Positions 42,678 to 52,415 of a stretch of DNA of 64,000 nucleotides are shown here, piece by piece. Position 1 is the first letter of the stretch, and every line of letters begins with the position of its first letter. Under the pieces are notes generated by a model. The model made no database searches. It worked only from the letters and a program-made list of their open reading frames with translations, and was not told where the DNA came from. The DNA lies in the NCBI RefSeq assembly GCF_005116445.1, contig NZ_SWBQ01000002.1:62001-126000 (forward strand), read 5' to 3'. The stretch comes from Pedobacter frigoris (GTDB lineage Bacteria > Bacteroidota > Bacteroidia > Sphingobacteriales > Sphingobacteriaceae). Made by a program: the position numbers and the translations under genes.

Positions 42678-45425
42678 ATGAAAAAACTGCTACTCTTATT
42701 TATATTAAATTGTTGCATCTGGACGGCGTTAGATGCACAAGTGATCAGAGGCATTATTAAAAATAGTGCGACACGGGAGCCGGCACATGCGGTGTCTGTT
42801 CGCCTTAAAAATTCCTCCGAAGGAACTTACTCCGATGACAGGGGTCGTTTCCAACTGAGCACTAAAAGGAAATTGCCGATTACACTTTTGATTTCTTCTA
42901 TAGGTTACGAGCCGAAAGAAGTAGAAGTATTACAGTTCAATACACCAATTGAAATCAGTCTCGACCCAGGTGCTATACTTGGACAAGAAGTGGTAGTTTC
43001 TGCCAGCAGGGTGGTACAAAAGAAATTATCGTCGCCAGTTACCATAGAACAGATCAGCAGTAAAGAAATCAGCAATTCGCCGCAGCTCAATTATATGGAC
43101 ATGATCCAGGGTTTGCGGGGTGTGGATGTGACGGTTTCGAGTATTGGCTTTACCAGTATCTCTACCAGAGGATTCAATACCAGTGGGAATACCAACTTTA
43201 CGCAGATTGTTGATGGAATGGACAACCAGGCTCCGGGATTGAACTTCCCCCTAGGATCAGCTATCAGTCTGACGCAACTTGATGTAGACAACATCGAAGT
43301 GCTCTCAGGCGCTTCCTCAGCGTTGTATGGTTCGAGGGGACTGAATGGGACTATGGTGATGACCGGAAAAGATCCTTTTAAATATCAGGGGCTGAGTGTA
43401 CTGGTGACACAGGGTGTAAACCATGTGAACAATAAGAACAATGGTGATCCGGTAGCTCCTTCCCCATATTACGACTGGGCAATCCGGTATGCAAAAAAGG
43501 TAAATGACAGACTGGCTTTTAAGGTCAACTCCCAATATACCCAAGCTAAAGATTGGGTAGCCAATGACTCTACCAACAAAAGCGGACCAGGCTCCAGGTT
43601 TACAGATCCCAATTACAATGGAGTGAATTTTTATGGCGGTGCTACTTCTACTGACATCAATCCATTCCTGGAAGGCGCTTTGGCAGGAGAACCGGCGCTG
43701 GCTCCAATAATAGAACCCCTGCTGGCCAAGCCAAACTATGTAGCCAGGACAGGTTACCCTGAGTTCGGTTATCTGGACAATAAAGCCCGCCTGTTTAAAA
43801 TCAACGCAGAGCTGAGGTATAAACTCAATGCTAAAGTAGAAGCGATCATGTCGGGCACCTATGGAACCGGTAACATCGTATACACGAATGACACCAGGTA
43901 CCAGTTGAAGGATTTCAAGGTTGGCCAGTACAGGTTGGAACTGAAAAGCGACAACTGGTTTGTGCGCACCTACACGACACAAGAAAATTCAGGCAGGACT
44001 GTAATTGCCGGACCAACAGCACAGTACATCAACGAATCCTGGAAAACGAGCTATGATGGAGGTACCGGTGGCTGGTATCCTGAATATACAGCGGGCTTAC
44101 TCAATGCACTGGCAAATGGCTCGAGTTTAACAGATGCACACCTCGCTGCAAGGGCATTCGCAGATCAGGGACGTGCAGAATTGGGGAGTCCGAGGTTTAA
44201 CCAGCTTAAAGACAGCATTACCAATACACCCATCTCTGAAGGCGGAACACTATTCCTTGACCGCAGTAAGCTATACAACGCTGAGGCCCAATATAACTTT
44301 AGTGACATGGTGAAATTCATGAGTGTCATTGCAGGAGTAAACTGGAGACTGTATAGTCTGAACAGTAAAAACACACTGTTTCCGGACAAAGACAAACCGA
44401 TCAACGTAAAAGAGTACAGTGCATATGTACAACTGGGCAAACGACTCGCAGCGGATAAACTGAATCTGAACGCCTCATTCAGGTATGATAAGAATACTTT
44501 GTTCTCCTCGCCTAAAGTTACTTCCCGGGCGTCGGCTGTATACGAACCGGTGAAAGAGAATTTCATCAGGTTTTCTTACCAGAACGCTTACAGTTTCCCA
44601 TCCAATATACAAGCTTTGCAGAATACCATGAGTGGCTACAACAGCTTCTCATCAGGAGGCTCTTCGCTCCTGCTGAACGACAACTACCAATTTGATAAAT
44701 ATCCTCCCTATACACTGGAAAGTGTGTCAGCCTACCAGCAATCGAATGATCCGACAAAGCTGACGCGCTTTGAATACAATGACATTAAACCGCAGTCGGT
44801 CAATGCCTTTGAACTGGGCTATGCTGCACTGATCGGAAAAAGGGTATTATTTGATGTACTTGGCTATTATTCAACCTGGAAAAACTTCATCGGTTATGCA
44901 AATGTGGCGAATACTCCCGGCACCAATGATGTAACCGCTTTTAAAGACCATAGTACTTACATTCAATACAACATTGCGTTTAACGGCGGACAAATGGTAA
45001 ACACCTATGGCTATGCAGCCAGTGTGAGCGTGGATTTATCCCATAACTTCTTGGCTAAGGTCAACTATTTTTCAGACCACATTAAAAACAAGAACAACAG
45101 TCAGATCAATAACTTTAATACCCCGAAATACCATATCAATATGGAATTTGGTAACAGCGGCTTTGGTAAAAAACAAGAATGGTCTTTTGGTACTACATTG
45201 AGGTATAAACCAGGCTATTACTATGTGGTATCCGGCGGACTGGCCGCAGGAAGGGTACCTACATCAGCAGTAATTGATGCACAGCTGAGCTACAAGCTGA
45301 TTAAAGCCCGTTCAGGAATCAGGCTGGGTGCAACCAACATCACGAACAAATACTACTCTACCGGCGTTGCCAATCCTAATATCGGAGCAGTTTACTACGT
45401 AACCTATGCTTACAACATTCTTTAA
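42678..45425 (+). CDS. TonB-dependent receptor with carboxypeptidase-regulatory N-terminal domain
   Basis: A 915-aa outer-membrane protein with a signal peptide (LLLLFILNCCIWTALDAQ). Residues about 21-100 are a CarboxypepD_reg-like domain (VIRGIIKNSATREPAHAVSVRLKN). A plug domain follows (VVVSASRVVQKKLSSPVTIEQIS, ALYGSRGLNGTMVMTGKDPF), then a 22-strand-type barrel with many YN/FG segments to the end (TNITNKYYSTGVANPNIGAVYYV). It lacks the SusC signature pattern and has no SusD partner, so it probably imports a small ligand. It lies upstream of the beta-helix lipoprotein and the diheme cytochrome gene and is likely co-transcribed with them. Confidence 0.92.
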   Translation: MKKLLLLFILNCCIWTALDAQVIRGIIKNSATREPAHAVSVRLKNSSEGTYSDDRGRFQLSTKRKLPITLLISSIGYEPKEVEVLQFNTPIEISLDPGAILGQEVVVSASRVVQKKLSSPVTIEQISSKEISNSPQLNYMDMIQGLRGVDVTVSSIGFTSISTRGFNTSGNTNFTQIVDGMDNQAPGLNFPLGSAISLTQLDVDNIEVLSGASSALYGSRGLNGTMVMTGKDPFKYQGLSVLVTQGVNHVNNKNNGDPVAPSPYYDWAIRYAKKVNDRLAFKVNSQYTQAKDWVANDSTNKSGPGSRFTDPNYNGVNFYGGATSTDINPFLEGALAGEPALAPIIEPLLAKPNYVARTGYPEFGYLDNKARLFKINAELRYKLNAKVEAIMSGTYGTGNIVYTNDTRYQLKDFKVGQYRLELKSDNWFVRTYTTQENSGRTVIAGPTAQYINESWKTSYDGGTGGWYPEYTAGLLNALANGSSLTDAHLAARAFADQGRAELGSPRFNQLKDSITNTPISEGGTLFLDRSKLYNAEAQYNFSDMVKFMSVIAGVNWRLYSLNSKNTLFPDKDKPINVKEYSAYVQLGKRLAADKLNLNASFRYDKNTLFSSPKVTSRASAVYEPVKENFIRFSYQNAYSFPSNIQALQNTMSGYNSFSSGGSSLLLNDNYQFDKYPPYTLESVSAYQQSNDPTKLTRFEYNDIKPQSVNAFELGYAALIGKRVLFDVLGYYSTWKNFIGYANVANTPGTNDVTAFKDHSTYIQYNIAFNGGQMVNTYGYAASVSVDLSHNFLAKVNYFSDHIKNKNNSQINNFNTPKYHINMEFGNSGFGKKQEWSFGTTLRYKPGYYYVVSGGLAAGRVPTSAVIDAQLSYKLIKARSGIRLGATNITNKYYSTGVANPNIGAVYYVTYAYNIL

Positions 45426-45441
45426 ATACAAAACACACACA

Positions 45442-46722
45442 ATGAAAAACCTGTTATACACCGCTCTTATTCTGATCGCAAGCATGTCATTGTCCTGTAC
45501 CCAAAAGGAACAGGGCAATAACGATGCTTTCAAAACTAAACTTAGCTTCAATCCGGGTGAGGAAACTAAGATAGCCGAAGCATTCCTGTCGATGAAGGAC
45601 AGCACACTCATTTTGCTGAAGGCAGGCACCTATAAATTTGACAACCTGAGCATTGCCCAGGTAAAGCACATTAAAATTCAGGGTGAAGGGCATGACAAGA
45701 CCATACTGGATTTTACGTCGCAAAGCCAGGGTGGTGAAGGCATTCGGGTGACAGATGTAATAGGCTTTACTATTGATGCCATGACCATCAAAGACTCCAA
45801 GGGTGACCTGCTTAAAATAAACAAGAGCAGGGATGTGACGGTGACCAACCTGCATGCAGTATGGAGCAAGGCTGATTCAACCAGCGGGGGCTATGCCATT
45901 TACCCGGTGATGTGCAAAAATGTACTGATAGAGAACTGCTATACAGAAGGATCTTCGGATGCCGGCATTTATGTAGGCCAGACGGATAGTGCCATTGTGA
46001 GGAAATGTAAAGCGGCAAAGAATGTAGCAGGGTGTGAAATTGAGAACACTTCGAATGCACAGGTATACGATAATGAGTTTTATAACAACACTGCAGGCTT
46101 CCTGATTTTTGATCTGCCGGACTTATCGAAGAGAGGCGGACATGTAAAAGTGTACAACAACTATATCCACGACAACAACTTCAGGAATTTTGCGAAGGCC
46201 GGAAGTTTTGGTACCACATGGGGTGTAGGAAATGCTTCACCGGGTAGCGGGGTGATCATTCTGGCAGCTTCAGATATTGACATCCACGACAACCGCATCA
46301 TCAACAACAATTCTTCGTCTATCACCATAGCTTCCGGATTTGTAGTAGATGAAAAGGCAGCAGAAAAAATAAACCCCAATTACTTTCCCATTCCCAAAAA
46401 TGTAAAGATCCACAACAATACCATAGAGATGGGTCCGGCATTTCCTGCACCTGCATATGAACACCGCATGGGAAAATTACTGATTTCTATAGAACAAAGG
46501 TTAAATGCTGTAGATCCCTCAAGAAAAAACAAGCGCATTCCATTGATCATGTACGATGGGATTTCGACCAATATCCTGACAAAGGGAACCGGCATCAATC
46601 CGGATGGCATCTGCATCAGTCAGAAAGGAGAAAACACCTTTGTAAATGCTGATTTTCTGAACCTCTCTAATCCGGAGCAGTGGAAACCGAATACCAATAT
46701 TAGCCCATACAACTGCAAGTAA
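45442..46722 (+). CDS. Parallel beta-helix lipoprotein, SO_2929 type
   Basis: A protein of 426 aa started at ATG 45442 (MKNLLYTALILIASMSLSC); the open frame begins 36 bases earlier inside the receptor gene, but that start would spoil the lipoprotein signal. After Cys19, repeated coils of a right-handed beta-helix follow (VKHIKIQGEGHDKTILDFTS, VIGFTIDAMTIKDSKGD, CKNVLIENCYTEGSSDAGIYVGQTDSAIVRKCKAAKN, DIDIHDNRIINNNSSSITIAS). It fits the conserved beta-helix family that sits next to diheme cytochromes of the SO_2930 type, as here. The function of that pair is not known. Confidence 0.85.
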   Translation: MKNLLYTALILIASMSLSCTQKEQGNNDAFKTKLSFNPGEETKIAEAFLSMKDSTLILLKAGTYKFDNLSIAQVKHIKIQGEGHDKTILDFTSQSQGGEGIRVTDVIGFTIDAMTIKDSKGDLLKINKSRDVTVTNLHAVWSKADSTSGGYAIYPVMCKNVLIENCYTEGSSDAGIYVGQTDSAIVRKCKAAKNVAGCEIENTSNAQVYDNEFYNNTAGFLIFDLPDLSKRGGHVKVYNNYIHDNNFRNFAKAGSFGTTWGVGNASPGSGVIILAASDIDIHDNRIINNNSSSITIASGFVVDEKAAEKINPNYFPIPKNVKIHNNTIEMGPAFPAPAYEHRMGKLLISIEQRLNAVDPSRKNKRIPLIMYDGISTNILTKGTGINPDGICISQKGENTFVNADFLNLSNPEQWKPNTNISPYNCK

Positions 46723-46725
46723 TCC

Positions 46726-47799
46726 ATGCGAAAAACATATCTACTAGCCGTTCTGCTTATTTTTACTACCGGGGTTTCTATTTTAAGTCAGCAAGGCTGT
46801 ACCAGTAAAGAAGCCGGAAACACTTCAGACGGTTCCTTTGAGTTCAAAGGGAAACTTTCGGAATATGGATTTTTTAAAGGCAAGCTTTCATCTCTTGATC
46901 CTAAAGATGGGATATTGCCCTATGAACTGAATACCCCCTTATTTACTGATTATGCAGTGAAGGACCGTTTCATTGTATTGCCAAAGGGAAAAACGATGAG
47001 ATATACCGCTCAGGGAGTGCTGGACTTTCCTAATTCTACCATCATCATTAAGAATTTTGCGTATACCAATGCGCAGCATAAAAAGGTGATGATAGAAACG
47101 CGGTTGCTGGTAAAAGACGCTAAGGACAAAAGCTGGAAAGTGATGAACTACCTGTGGAATAAAGAACAGACTGATGCGACCAAACACATTACTGGCGCTA
47201 AAATCCCCATTACCCTGCTCGATAATGAAGGTCAGCAACTCACTACCAATTATCAGGTGCCCAACACTAATGATTGCAAACGCTGCCATATTAGAGACGG
47301 AGAGCTGATCCCTATCGGTCCGAAAGTCAGGAATCTGAACCTAACTCTGGCTGGCAGCAAACAAAGCCAACTGGAAGAATGGGCAGCAAGAGGTGCTTTG
47401 GCAGGAATGCCGACATCGGGAAAAATGGCTCAGCTTCCAAACTGGACTGATGCGAAACACTATACGCTGGATCAGCGTGCAAGGGCGTACCTGGATATCA
47501 ATTGTGCACACTGTCATACCAAAGGCGGCGATGCTTATAATACCGGCTTGTTTCTGGAATACGAGCAAACAGATCCAAATCATTTGGGAATGCACAAAGC
47601 TCCGGTATCAGCGGGAGGCGGTGCCGGCGGACTCGATTATGACGTTATACCTGGGGATGCGCTGCACTCGATCCTGGTTTACAGGATGAACAGTACTGAA
47701 CCTGGAACGGCAATGCCGGAGCTGGCCCGTACTGTGATCCATAAAGAAGGCGTGCAGCTGATACGCGACTGGGTAAACAGCCTATCAAATAAGCCTTAA
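46726..47799 (+). CDS. Diheme c-type cytochrome, SO_2930 type
   Basis: A 357-aa protein with an export signal that may be a lipoprotein signal (ILSQQGC, Cys25). It has two haem-binding motifs, C184-K-R-C187-H188 and C260-A-H-C263-H264, and a probable axial Met in GTAMPEL (M330). The N-terminal half (LSEYGFFKGKLSSLDPKDGILPYELNTPLFTDYAVKDRFIVLP) matches the SO_2930-like family. It should carry electrons in the periplasm and is expected to work with the beta-helix protein 3 bases upstream. Its stop codon overlaps by 4 bases with the stop of the convergent aldehyde dehydrogenase gene. Confidence 0.88.
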   Translation: MRKTYLLAVLLIFTTGVSILSQQGCTSKEAGNTSDGSFEFKGKLSEYGFFKGKLSSLDPKDGILPYELNTPLFTDYAVKDRFIVLPKGKTMRYTAQGVLDFPNSTIIIKNFAYTNAQHKKVMIETRLLVKDAKDKSWKVMNYLWNKEQTDATKHITGAKIPITLLDNEGQQLTTNYQVPNTNDCKRCHIRDGELIPIGPKVRNLNLTLAGSKQSQLEEWAARGALAGMPTSGKMAQLPNWTDAKHYTLDQRARAYLDINCAHCHTKGGDAYNTGLFLEYEQTDPNHLGMHKAPVSAGGGAGGLDYDVIPGDALHSILVYRMNSTEPGTAMPELARTVIHKEGVQLIRDWVNSLSNKP

Positions 47800-49163
47800 C
47801 TTCTGAGGTGCCAGCCTTTTGGTTTAGTAAAAGCCCGGAGTCCCTGATGTGACAAAGTAGCCCCGATGCCAGAATGTTTACGACCGCTCCATGGAAGTCC
47901 GGCACTGACCCGATCGCAGCAGTTCCAGTATCCCGTACCGGAGTCTATCTGAGAAAGGATGTGTCGGGCCCGTTCCATATTCTCAGAATAGACAGCAGAA
48001 GTAAGACCATAAGGAGTATCCTGCATGAGCTTCAACGCTTCCTGATCATCCTTTACCTTCATAATGCCTATGATCGGACCAAAGCTTTCTTCCTGCATGA
48101 CTTTCATGCTGTGGTTTACGTTGGTGAGGACTGTGGGTTCAAAATAATTGCCTTTATGGTCGATGGCTTTCCCTCCCGTCTCTAATGTCGCATCTTTCAG
48201 CAGCGCATCTTTGACCTGGTTTTCCAGCAGACTGAGTTGCTCTTTGCGGGTTAAAGCACCGATGTAAACACCATCTTCTGTAGGCGAACCTATTTTCCAG
48301 GATTTAACTTCTTTTACAAAAGCATCTACATATGCATCATATACCTTTTCATGAACGTAAATGCGTTCTACAGAGCAGCAGCTTTGTCCGTTGTTGTAAA
48401 ATGCCCCATCGGCTGTTCCCGCAGCTATGCCTGCAATATCCTTTACATCATCGGTTACGTACAAAGGATCTTTACCACCAAGCTCCAGTTGACATGGCAC
48501 CATCTTAGGTGCCACGCGTTCGTATATGTATTTCCCGGTCTGGTAGGATCCGGTGAAAAAGTACCCGTCAAAATTCATGTACAACAAGTGTTCGCCAGTC
48601 TCTTTAGCACCAATGGCAACCTTAAAGACATCATCAGGCACTCCTGCCTTTTTCAGCAGTTTTTCAATTTCAAGACCGGTAAGTGTGGCATATTCCGAAG
48701 GCTTGTACATGACCGCATTACCAGCCAGTAAAGCGGGTATGAAAACATTTACCCCAACCAGGTAAGGATAATTCCAGGCTGATATGTTACATATGACACC
48801 CAAAGGCTCATAAGAGATCAGCTCTTTCAGATCAGGGCCATTGACTACCGTTTCATCAGAAAGGTATTGCACAGCGTGATCCAGCATCCAGCGGATCCTC
48901 GCCCTTGCGCCATTGATCTCATTTCTGGATTGCTGCAAAGGCTTGCCGACTTCCGAAGTCAACACTGAGGCGAGTTGTTCCTTTTCTTCATCCAGTAATT
49001 GATAAAATTTCTCCAAGACTGCAATTCGCTCATCCAGACTTCTGGATGCCCATGCGACCTGTCCGGACTTAAGCAACAGGTATTTATGTGCCAGCGACTT
49101 GCTGTCGTCTTCATTGACTGTCGTAATCATTTCTGCTGAAGCAGGGTTTACTATGTTCATCAT
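47796..49163 (-). CDS. NAD(P)-dependent aldehyde dehydrogenase
   Basis: A 455-aa enzyme with the aldehyde dehydrogenase fold: PLGVICNISAWNYPYL, YKPSEYATLTG, FTGSYQTGKYIY, the general-base Glu228 in LELGGKDPL, and the catalytic Cys262 in YNNGQSCCSVERIYV. It is the last gene of a five-gene operon with a gamma-glutamyl ligase-like glutamine synthetase. Here it would oxidise the gamma-glutamyl aldehyde formed by the Fe-alcohol dehydrogenase. Its start overlaps the preceding stop by 4 bases (ATGATG). The substrate is inferred from context only. Confidence 0.9.
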   Translation of the reverse strand: MMNIVNPASAEMITTVNEDDSKSLAHKYLLLKSGQVAWASRSLDERIAVLEKFYQLLDEEKEQLASVLTSEVGKPLQQSRNEINGARARIRWMLDHAVQYLSDETVVNGPDLKELISYEPLGVICNISAWNYPYLVGVNVFIPALLAGNAVMYKPSEYATLTGLEIEKLLKKAGVPDDVFKVAIGAKETGEHLLYMNFDGYFFTGSYQTGKYIYERVAPKMVPCQLELGGKDPLYVTDDVKDIAGIAAGTADGAFYNNGQSCCSVERIYVHEKVYDAYVDAFVKEVKSWKIGSPTEDGVYIGALTRKEQLSLLENQVKDALLKDATLETGGKAIDHKGNYFEPTVLTNVNHSMKVMQEESFGPIIGIMKVKDDQEALKLMQDTPYGLTSAVYSENMERARHILSQIDSGTGYWNCCDRVSAGLPWSGRKHSGIGATLSHQGLRAFTKPKGWHLRS

Positions 49164-49873
49164 TTATGGTCTTTGACTTCCTTAATAAATTGTTCTTTGA
49201 TCTTTTGAGAAAGCGGATTTTGCTCCTTCTCTTTCATACGCTCAGGATGCCATTGCACGCAAAGCATGAAGGCCTTTCCTGTTTTGTCTTTAAATTCTAA
49301 TCCTTCGATGGTCCGGTCAGGGGTATTTGAATAGGCACTGACCATGAGGTTGTCTCCCAACTGATCAGGCTTTACAGACTGGTGGTGTGCACTGTTTACC
49401 GAGCCTTTAGTGAGGCCGGTTATGGTGTGTAGCAAGCTTTGTTTGTCGATAGAGACCTCGTGTACTTTATCCTCTGTCCCTTTCTTGTGCAGTTGATTGG
49501 CCGCCTCTCCATTGTCTTCAAGAACAGAACCGCCTTCGAGTATATTTACGTATTGCATGCCCCTGCAAATCCCCAGCAAAGGAATTTTCGCTGTTTGTGC
49601 ATGAGCATAAATCTTACCCTCAAACTCATCCCTTTCAGGAAGGAATTCATCGGGTTTATGAGGATACTCTTCAGCTCCTCCATATATAGCCGGCACAACA
49701 TCAATTCCGCCGGTGAGCACAAAACCATCACAAGCTGTAATATCTTCAGTATTGTTTTTCTCAAATGAAAGCTCTACCAATTCAATTTCTTCGCCAAGGT
49801 CTTCCGGGGTAAACCAGTTCCAGTAATTATGAAAATTAGCTTCACTAAAGCTGATGCCTATTTTTTTCTTCAT
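49160..49873 (-). CDS. Class I glutamine amidotransferase-type gamma-glutamyl hydrolase (PuuD-like)
   Basis: A 237-aa enzyme of the peptidase C26 group. Active-site residues are visible: Cys103 in GICRGMQ, and H209 with E211 in QWHPERM. The substrate loop FVLTGGIDVVPAIYGG is typical of gamma-glutamyl-GABA hydrolase (PuuD). It would release glutamate from the gamma-glutamylated end product. It lies between the Fe-alcohol dehydrogenase and the aldehyde dehydrogenase in an operon with short gaps, which supports a gamma-glutamyl pathway. Confidence 0.9.
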   Translation of the reverse strand: MKKKIGISFSEANFHNYWNWFTPEDLGEEIELVELSFEKNNTEDITACDGFVLTGGIDVVPAIYGGAEEYPHKPDEFLPERDEFEGKIYAHAQTAKIPLLGICRGMQYVNILEGGSVLEDNGEAANQLHKKGTEDKVHEVSIDKQSLLHTITGLTKGSVNSAHHQSVKPDQLGDNLMVSAYSNTPDRTIEGLEFKDKTGKAFMLCVQWHPERMKEKEQNPLSQKIKEQFIKEVKDHK

Positions 49874-49893
49874 CGGTCTCTTAAGATCAAAAA

Positions 49894-51042
49894 TTAAAGT
49901 GCCTTTAAATATAGCTGCTTAAAATCTTCCCTGCTCACTGGTTTAGGATTATTTGGATGTGCAAAATCTGCAAAAGCCAGATCTGAAAGCGTCTCTATGT
50001 GTGCTTCTTTTACACCTATATCACTTAAATGATGCGAAATATTGACCTGGGTATTCAAATCGAAAAGGTATTTTACCACTGCCTCACCAGTTTCTTCTTT
50101 CAGATCAAGCGTCCGGGCAATGCGACGAAACCGGTCTTCAAACCCTGCGATATTGAATTCCATTCCATAAGGCAGGTTTACCGCATTGGCCAGTCCATGA
50201 TGTGTATCTAATAAAGAAGAAAGCGGATGCGCCAGTGAATGTACCACACCCAATCCTTTTTGGAAAGCAATGGCACCCATCATAGAAGCCATCAGCATTT
50301 TGCTTCTGCTTTCTAAATCCGGTTTATTGGTGGCCTGCACCAATGAGTCTTTGATCAGTGATATGCCTTCCAGTGCAATCCCGTCACATAGCGGATGTGG
50401 GTTTTTGGCAAGAAATGCCTCCATATTGTGCGTAAGGGCGTCCATACCCGTGGCTGCAGTTATGAATGGAGGAAGATCCATGGTCAGCACCGGATCAGCA
50501 AACACGATCTTTGCCATCAGCTTTGGAGAGAAAAGGATTTTCTTCTGGTGGGTTTCATCATCGGCAATGATTGCGCTTCTGCCGACTTCACTCCCCGTAC
50601 CTGAGGTGGTAGGGATGGTGATGAAATGAGGAACATCATTGGTTACGTGAACATCTCCTCCAATGAGGTCATCGTACTTGAACAGGTCTTCACGGTGGTT
50701 GACACGCAATACAATTGCACGGGCGACATCAAGTGCCGCACCCCCGCCGATACCGATGATGCTGTCTCTCGATGTGCCATCCCAAAGATCTGAACCTTTA
50801 TACACATCGCTTTTAACCGGGTTTTTATGGATGTCGCTGAAAACCTCTACCGATAACTGATGCTGCTCAAGGTCTGCCACAATTGCCTTAAAAAAAGGGA
50901 GCGTAGCGATGGTAGGATCAGTGACGATCATAGGCCGATTTAATCCATGCTGCTTTAAATAAGCCGGTAATTCTTTAATTGCTCCCGCTCCAAACCGGAT
51001 GGTTGTGGGAAAATTATACTGATAAACTTTATCAAATGTCAT
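49894..51042 (-). CDS. Iron-containing alcohol dehydrogenase
   Basis: A 382-aa group III alcohol dehydrogenase: nucleotide-binding SIIGIGGGAALDVARAI, TIPTTSGTGSEVGRSAII, FADPVLTMDLPPFITAATGMDALTHNMEAF and GVVHSLAHPLSSLLDTHHGLANA. The Asp and His residues of the last two blocks are the iron ligands. In this operon it probably oxidises the hydroxyl group of a gamma-glutamylated amino-alcohol to an aldehyde. It starts 15 bases downstream of the glutamine-synthetase-like gene. No such enzyme is needed for putrescine degradation, which argues for an amino-alcohol substrate. Confidence 0.92.
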   Translation of the reverse strand: MTFDKVYQYNFPTTIRFGAGAIKELPAYLKQHGLNRPMIVTDPTIATLPFFKAIVADLEQHQLSVEVFSDIHKNPVKSDVYKGSDLWDGTSRDSIIGIGGGAALDVARAIVLRVNHREDLFKYDDLIGGDVHVTNDVPHFITIPTTSGTGSEVGRSAIIADDETHQKKILFSPKLMAKIVFADPVLTMDLPPFITAATGMDALTHNMEAFLAKNPHPLCDGIALEGISLIKDSLVQATNKPDLESRSKMLMASMMGAIAFQKGLGVVHSLAHPLSSLLDTHHGLANAVNLPYGMEFNIAGFEDRFRRIARTLDLKEETGEAVVKYLFDLNTQVNISHHLSDIGVKEAHIETLSDLAFADFAHPNNPKPVSREDFKQLYLKAL

Positions 51043-51056
51043 ATCGTTTTATTCGC

Positions 51057-52415
51057 TTAAATAATTTCAAAGTACCTTTTAAACTCCCAGTCGGTAACCA
51101 CCTTAGCATATTGCCGCCACTCCCATTCCCTTGTGAGGGTAAAATGCTCGACAAAGGCTTCACCAAACAGTTCTTTGGCTACAGCGGAACTCTTCATGCG
51201 CTGGGTCGCTTCATGAAGATTTCCAGGCAACACCCCGTTTGAGGTATCGCGGTAGCCATTGCCTTCAGTAGCGGCCTTTTCCAGCTTCATGTTGTTTCTA
51301 ATGCCATACAATCCCGCAGCCAGGCAGGCTGATAATGCCAGGTAAGGATTGGTATCGGAGCCGACAACCCTGGTTTCCAGTCTGGTGGCTTTGGGATTGC
51401 CAGGCAATGCCCGCAGCGCTACGGTACGGTTATCTATTCCCCAGGTTAATGTAGTTGGTGCCCATGCCCCCTCTACTAAACGTTTATAGCTGTTGATGGT
51501 CGGAGCGATCATGGGCAAAATGTGCGGCAAACAATGAAGTTGTCCAGCAATATAGCTTTTCATCAGGCTGCTCATTTGACGATCATCTGCTTCATCATAG
51601 AAGAGGTTGTTTTTTGTATCTGCATCCCATAAGCTCTGATGAACATGTCCGCTACAACCTGGCAGATTTTCATTGATCTTGGCCATGAAAGTGGCCATCA
51701 CTCCATGTTTATAGGCAATTTCCTTTACAGCTGTTTTAAATAATACTGCCTGATCAGCAGCTTGTAAAACAGGCGCGTATTTAATAGCTGCCTCATATAC
51801 TCCCGGACCGGTTTCCGTATGCAGTCCTTCTATGGGTACCCCGAACTTACAGAGCTGATCAAATAAATCACTCATGTATTCATTTTTCAGGCTGCTGCGT
51901 AAAATGGAATATCCGAACATTCCCGGACTCAGGGGAGTTAAGTTCTGAAAGTTTTTCTGATGTGCAGTTTCGGGGGTCTCTACAAAATTGAACCATTCAA
52001 ATTCCTGTGAAAAGTAAGGAAAGAAGCCAGCCTGTTGCGTGTCTGACAATACTTTCCTGAGCAATTGCCTGGGACAAACTACACCTGCTTTATCCTGCTC
52101 ATCAATAAAATCTCCAAGAAAGAAAGGGATGTCATTTTCCCAGGGAATTGTGCGAAAGGTTTCCAGATCCAGTTTGACCAAAGCGTCAGGATAGCCTGTA
52201 TGCCATCCGGTAAACTTCACATTGTCATAGGCTACATCATTCATGTCCCAGCCAAAGGTTACATCACAAAAGCCCAGTCGGCCGGCAGCTACAGAAGAAA
52301 ACTTCTCAGCTGAAATGTATTTGCCGCGCAGTACGCCGTCGATATCCGTGACCGCCACTTTGACTTTACCTGAAGGGTGGTGCTTTACATATTCTAAAAT
52401 TTCTTGTGTGGTCAT
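51057..52415 (-). CDS. Glutamine-synthetase-like gamma-glutamyl-amine ligase
   Basis: A 452-aa GS-family protein. It has VAVTDIDGVLRGKYIS at the start, the FEWFNFVETPE and EGLHTETGPGVYEAAIKYAP blocks, MAKINENLPGCSGHVHQSL (metal and glutamate binding), RLVEGAWAPTTLTWGIDNRTVALRAL, and ETRVVGSDTNPYLALSA. The sequence differs from true GlnA and resembles PuuA / gamma-glutamylethanolamide synthetase types, which join glutamate to an amine using ATP. Its neighbours (permease, Fe-ADH, ALDH, hydrolase) support an amine-utilisation role. It overlaps the permease stop by 4 bases (ATGA). No nitrogen regulator is nearby. Confidence 0.9.
   Translation of the reverse strand: MTTQEILEYVKHHPSGKVKVAVTDIDGVLRGKYISAEKFSSVAAGRLGFCDVTFGWDMNDVAYDNVKFTGWHTGYPDALVKLDLETFRTIPWENDIPFFLGDFIDEQDKAGVVCPRQLLRKVLSDTQQAGFFPYFSQEFEWFNFVETPETAHQKNFQNLTPLSPGMFGYSILRSSLKNEYMSDLFDQLCKFGVPIEGLHTETGPGVYEAAIKYAPVLQAADQAVLFKTAVKEIAYKHGVMATFMAKINENLPGCSGHVHQSLWDADTKNNLFYDEADDRQMSSLMKSYIAGQLHCLPHILPMIAPTINSYKRLVEGAWAPTTLTWGIDNRTVALRALPGNPKATRLETRVVGSDTNPYLALSACLAAGLYGIRNNMKLEKAATEGNGYRDTSNGVLPGNLHEATQRMKSSAVAKELFGEAFVEHFTLTREWEWRQYAKVVTDWEFKRYFEII

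Noticed and set aside
43317..43982. 221-aa open frame antisense to the TonB receptor
   Set aside because: It is a shadow of a clear receptor gene and has no signal or domain of its own. Similar long shadows (31829-32518, 40452-40937) were dropped for the same reason.
45406..45441. Earlier start of the beta-helix lipoprotein inside the receptor gene
   Set aside because: It would add a Thr/Phe/Lys-rich stretch before the lipoprotein signal; ATG 45442 fits.
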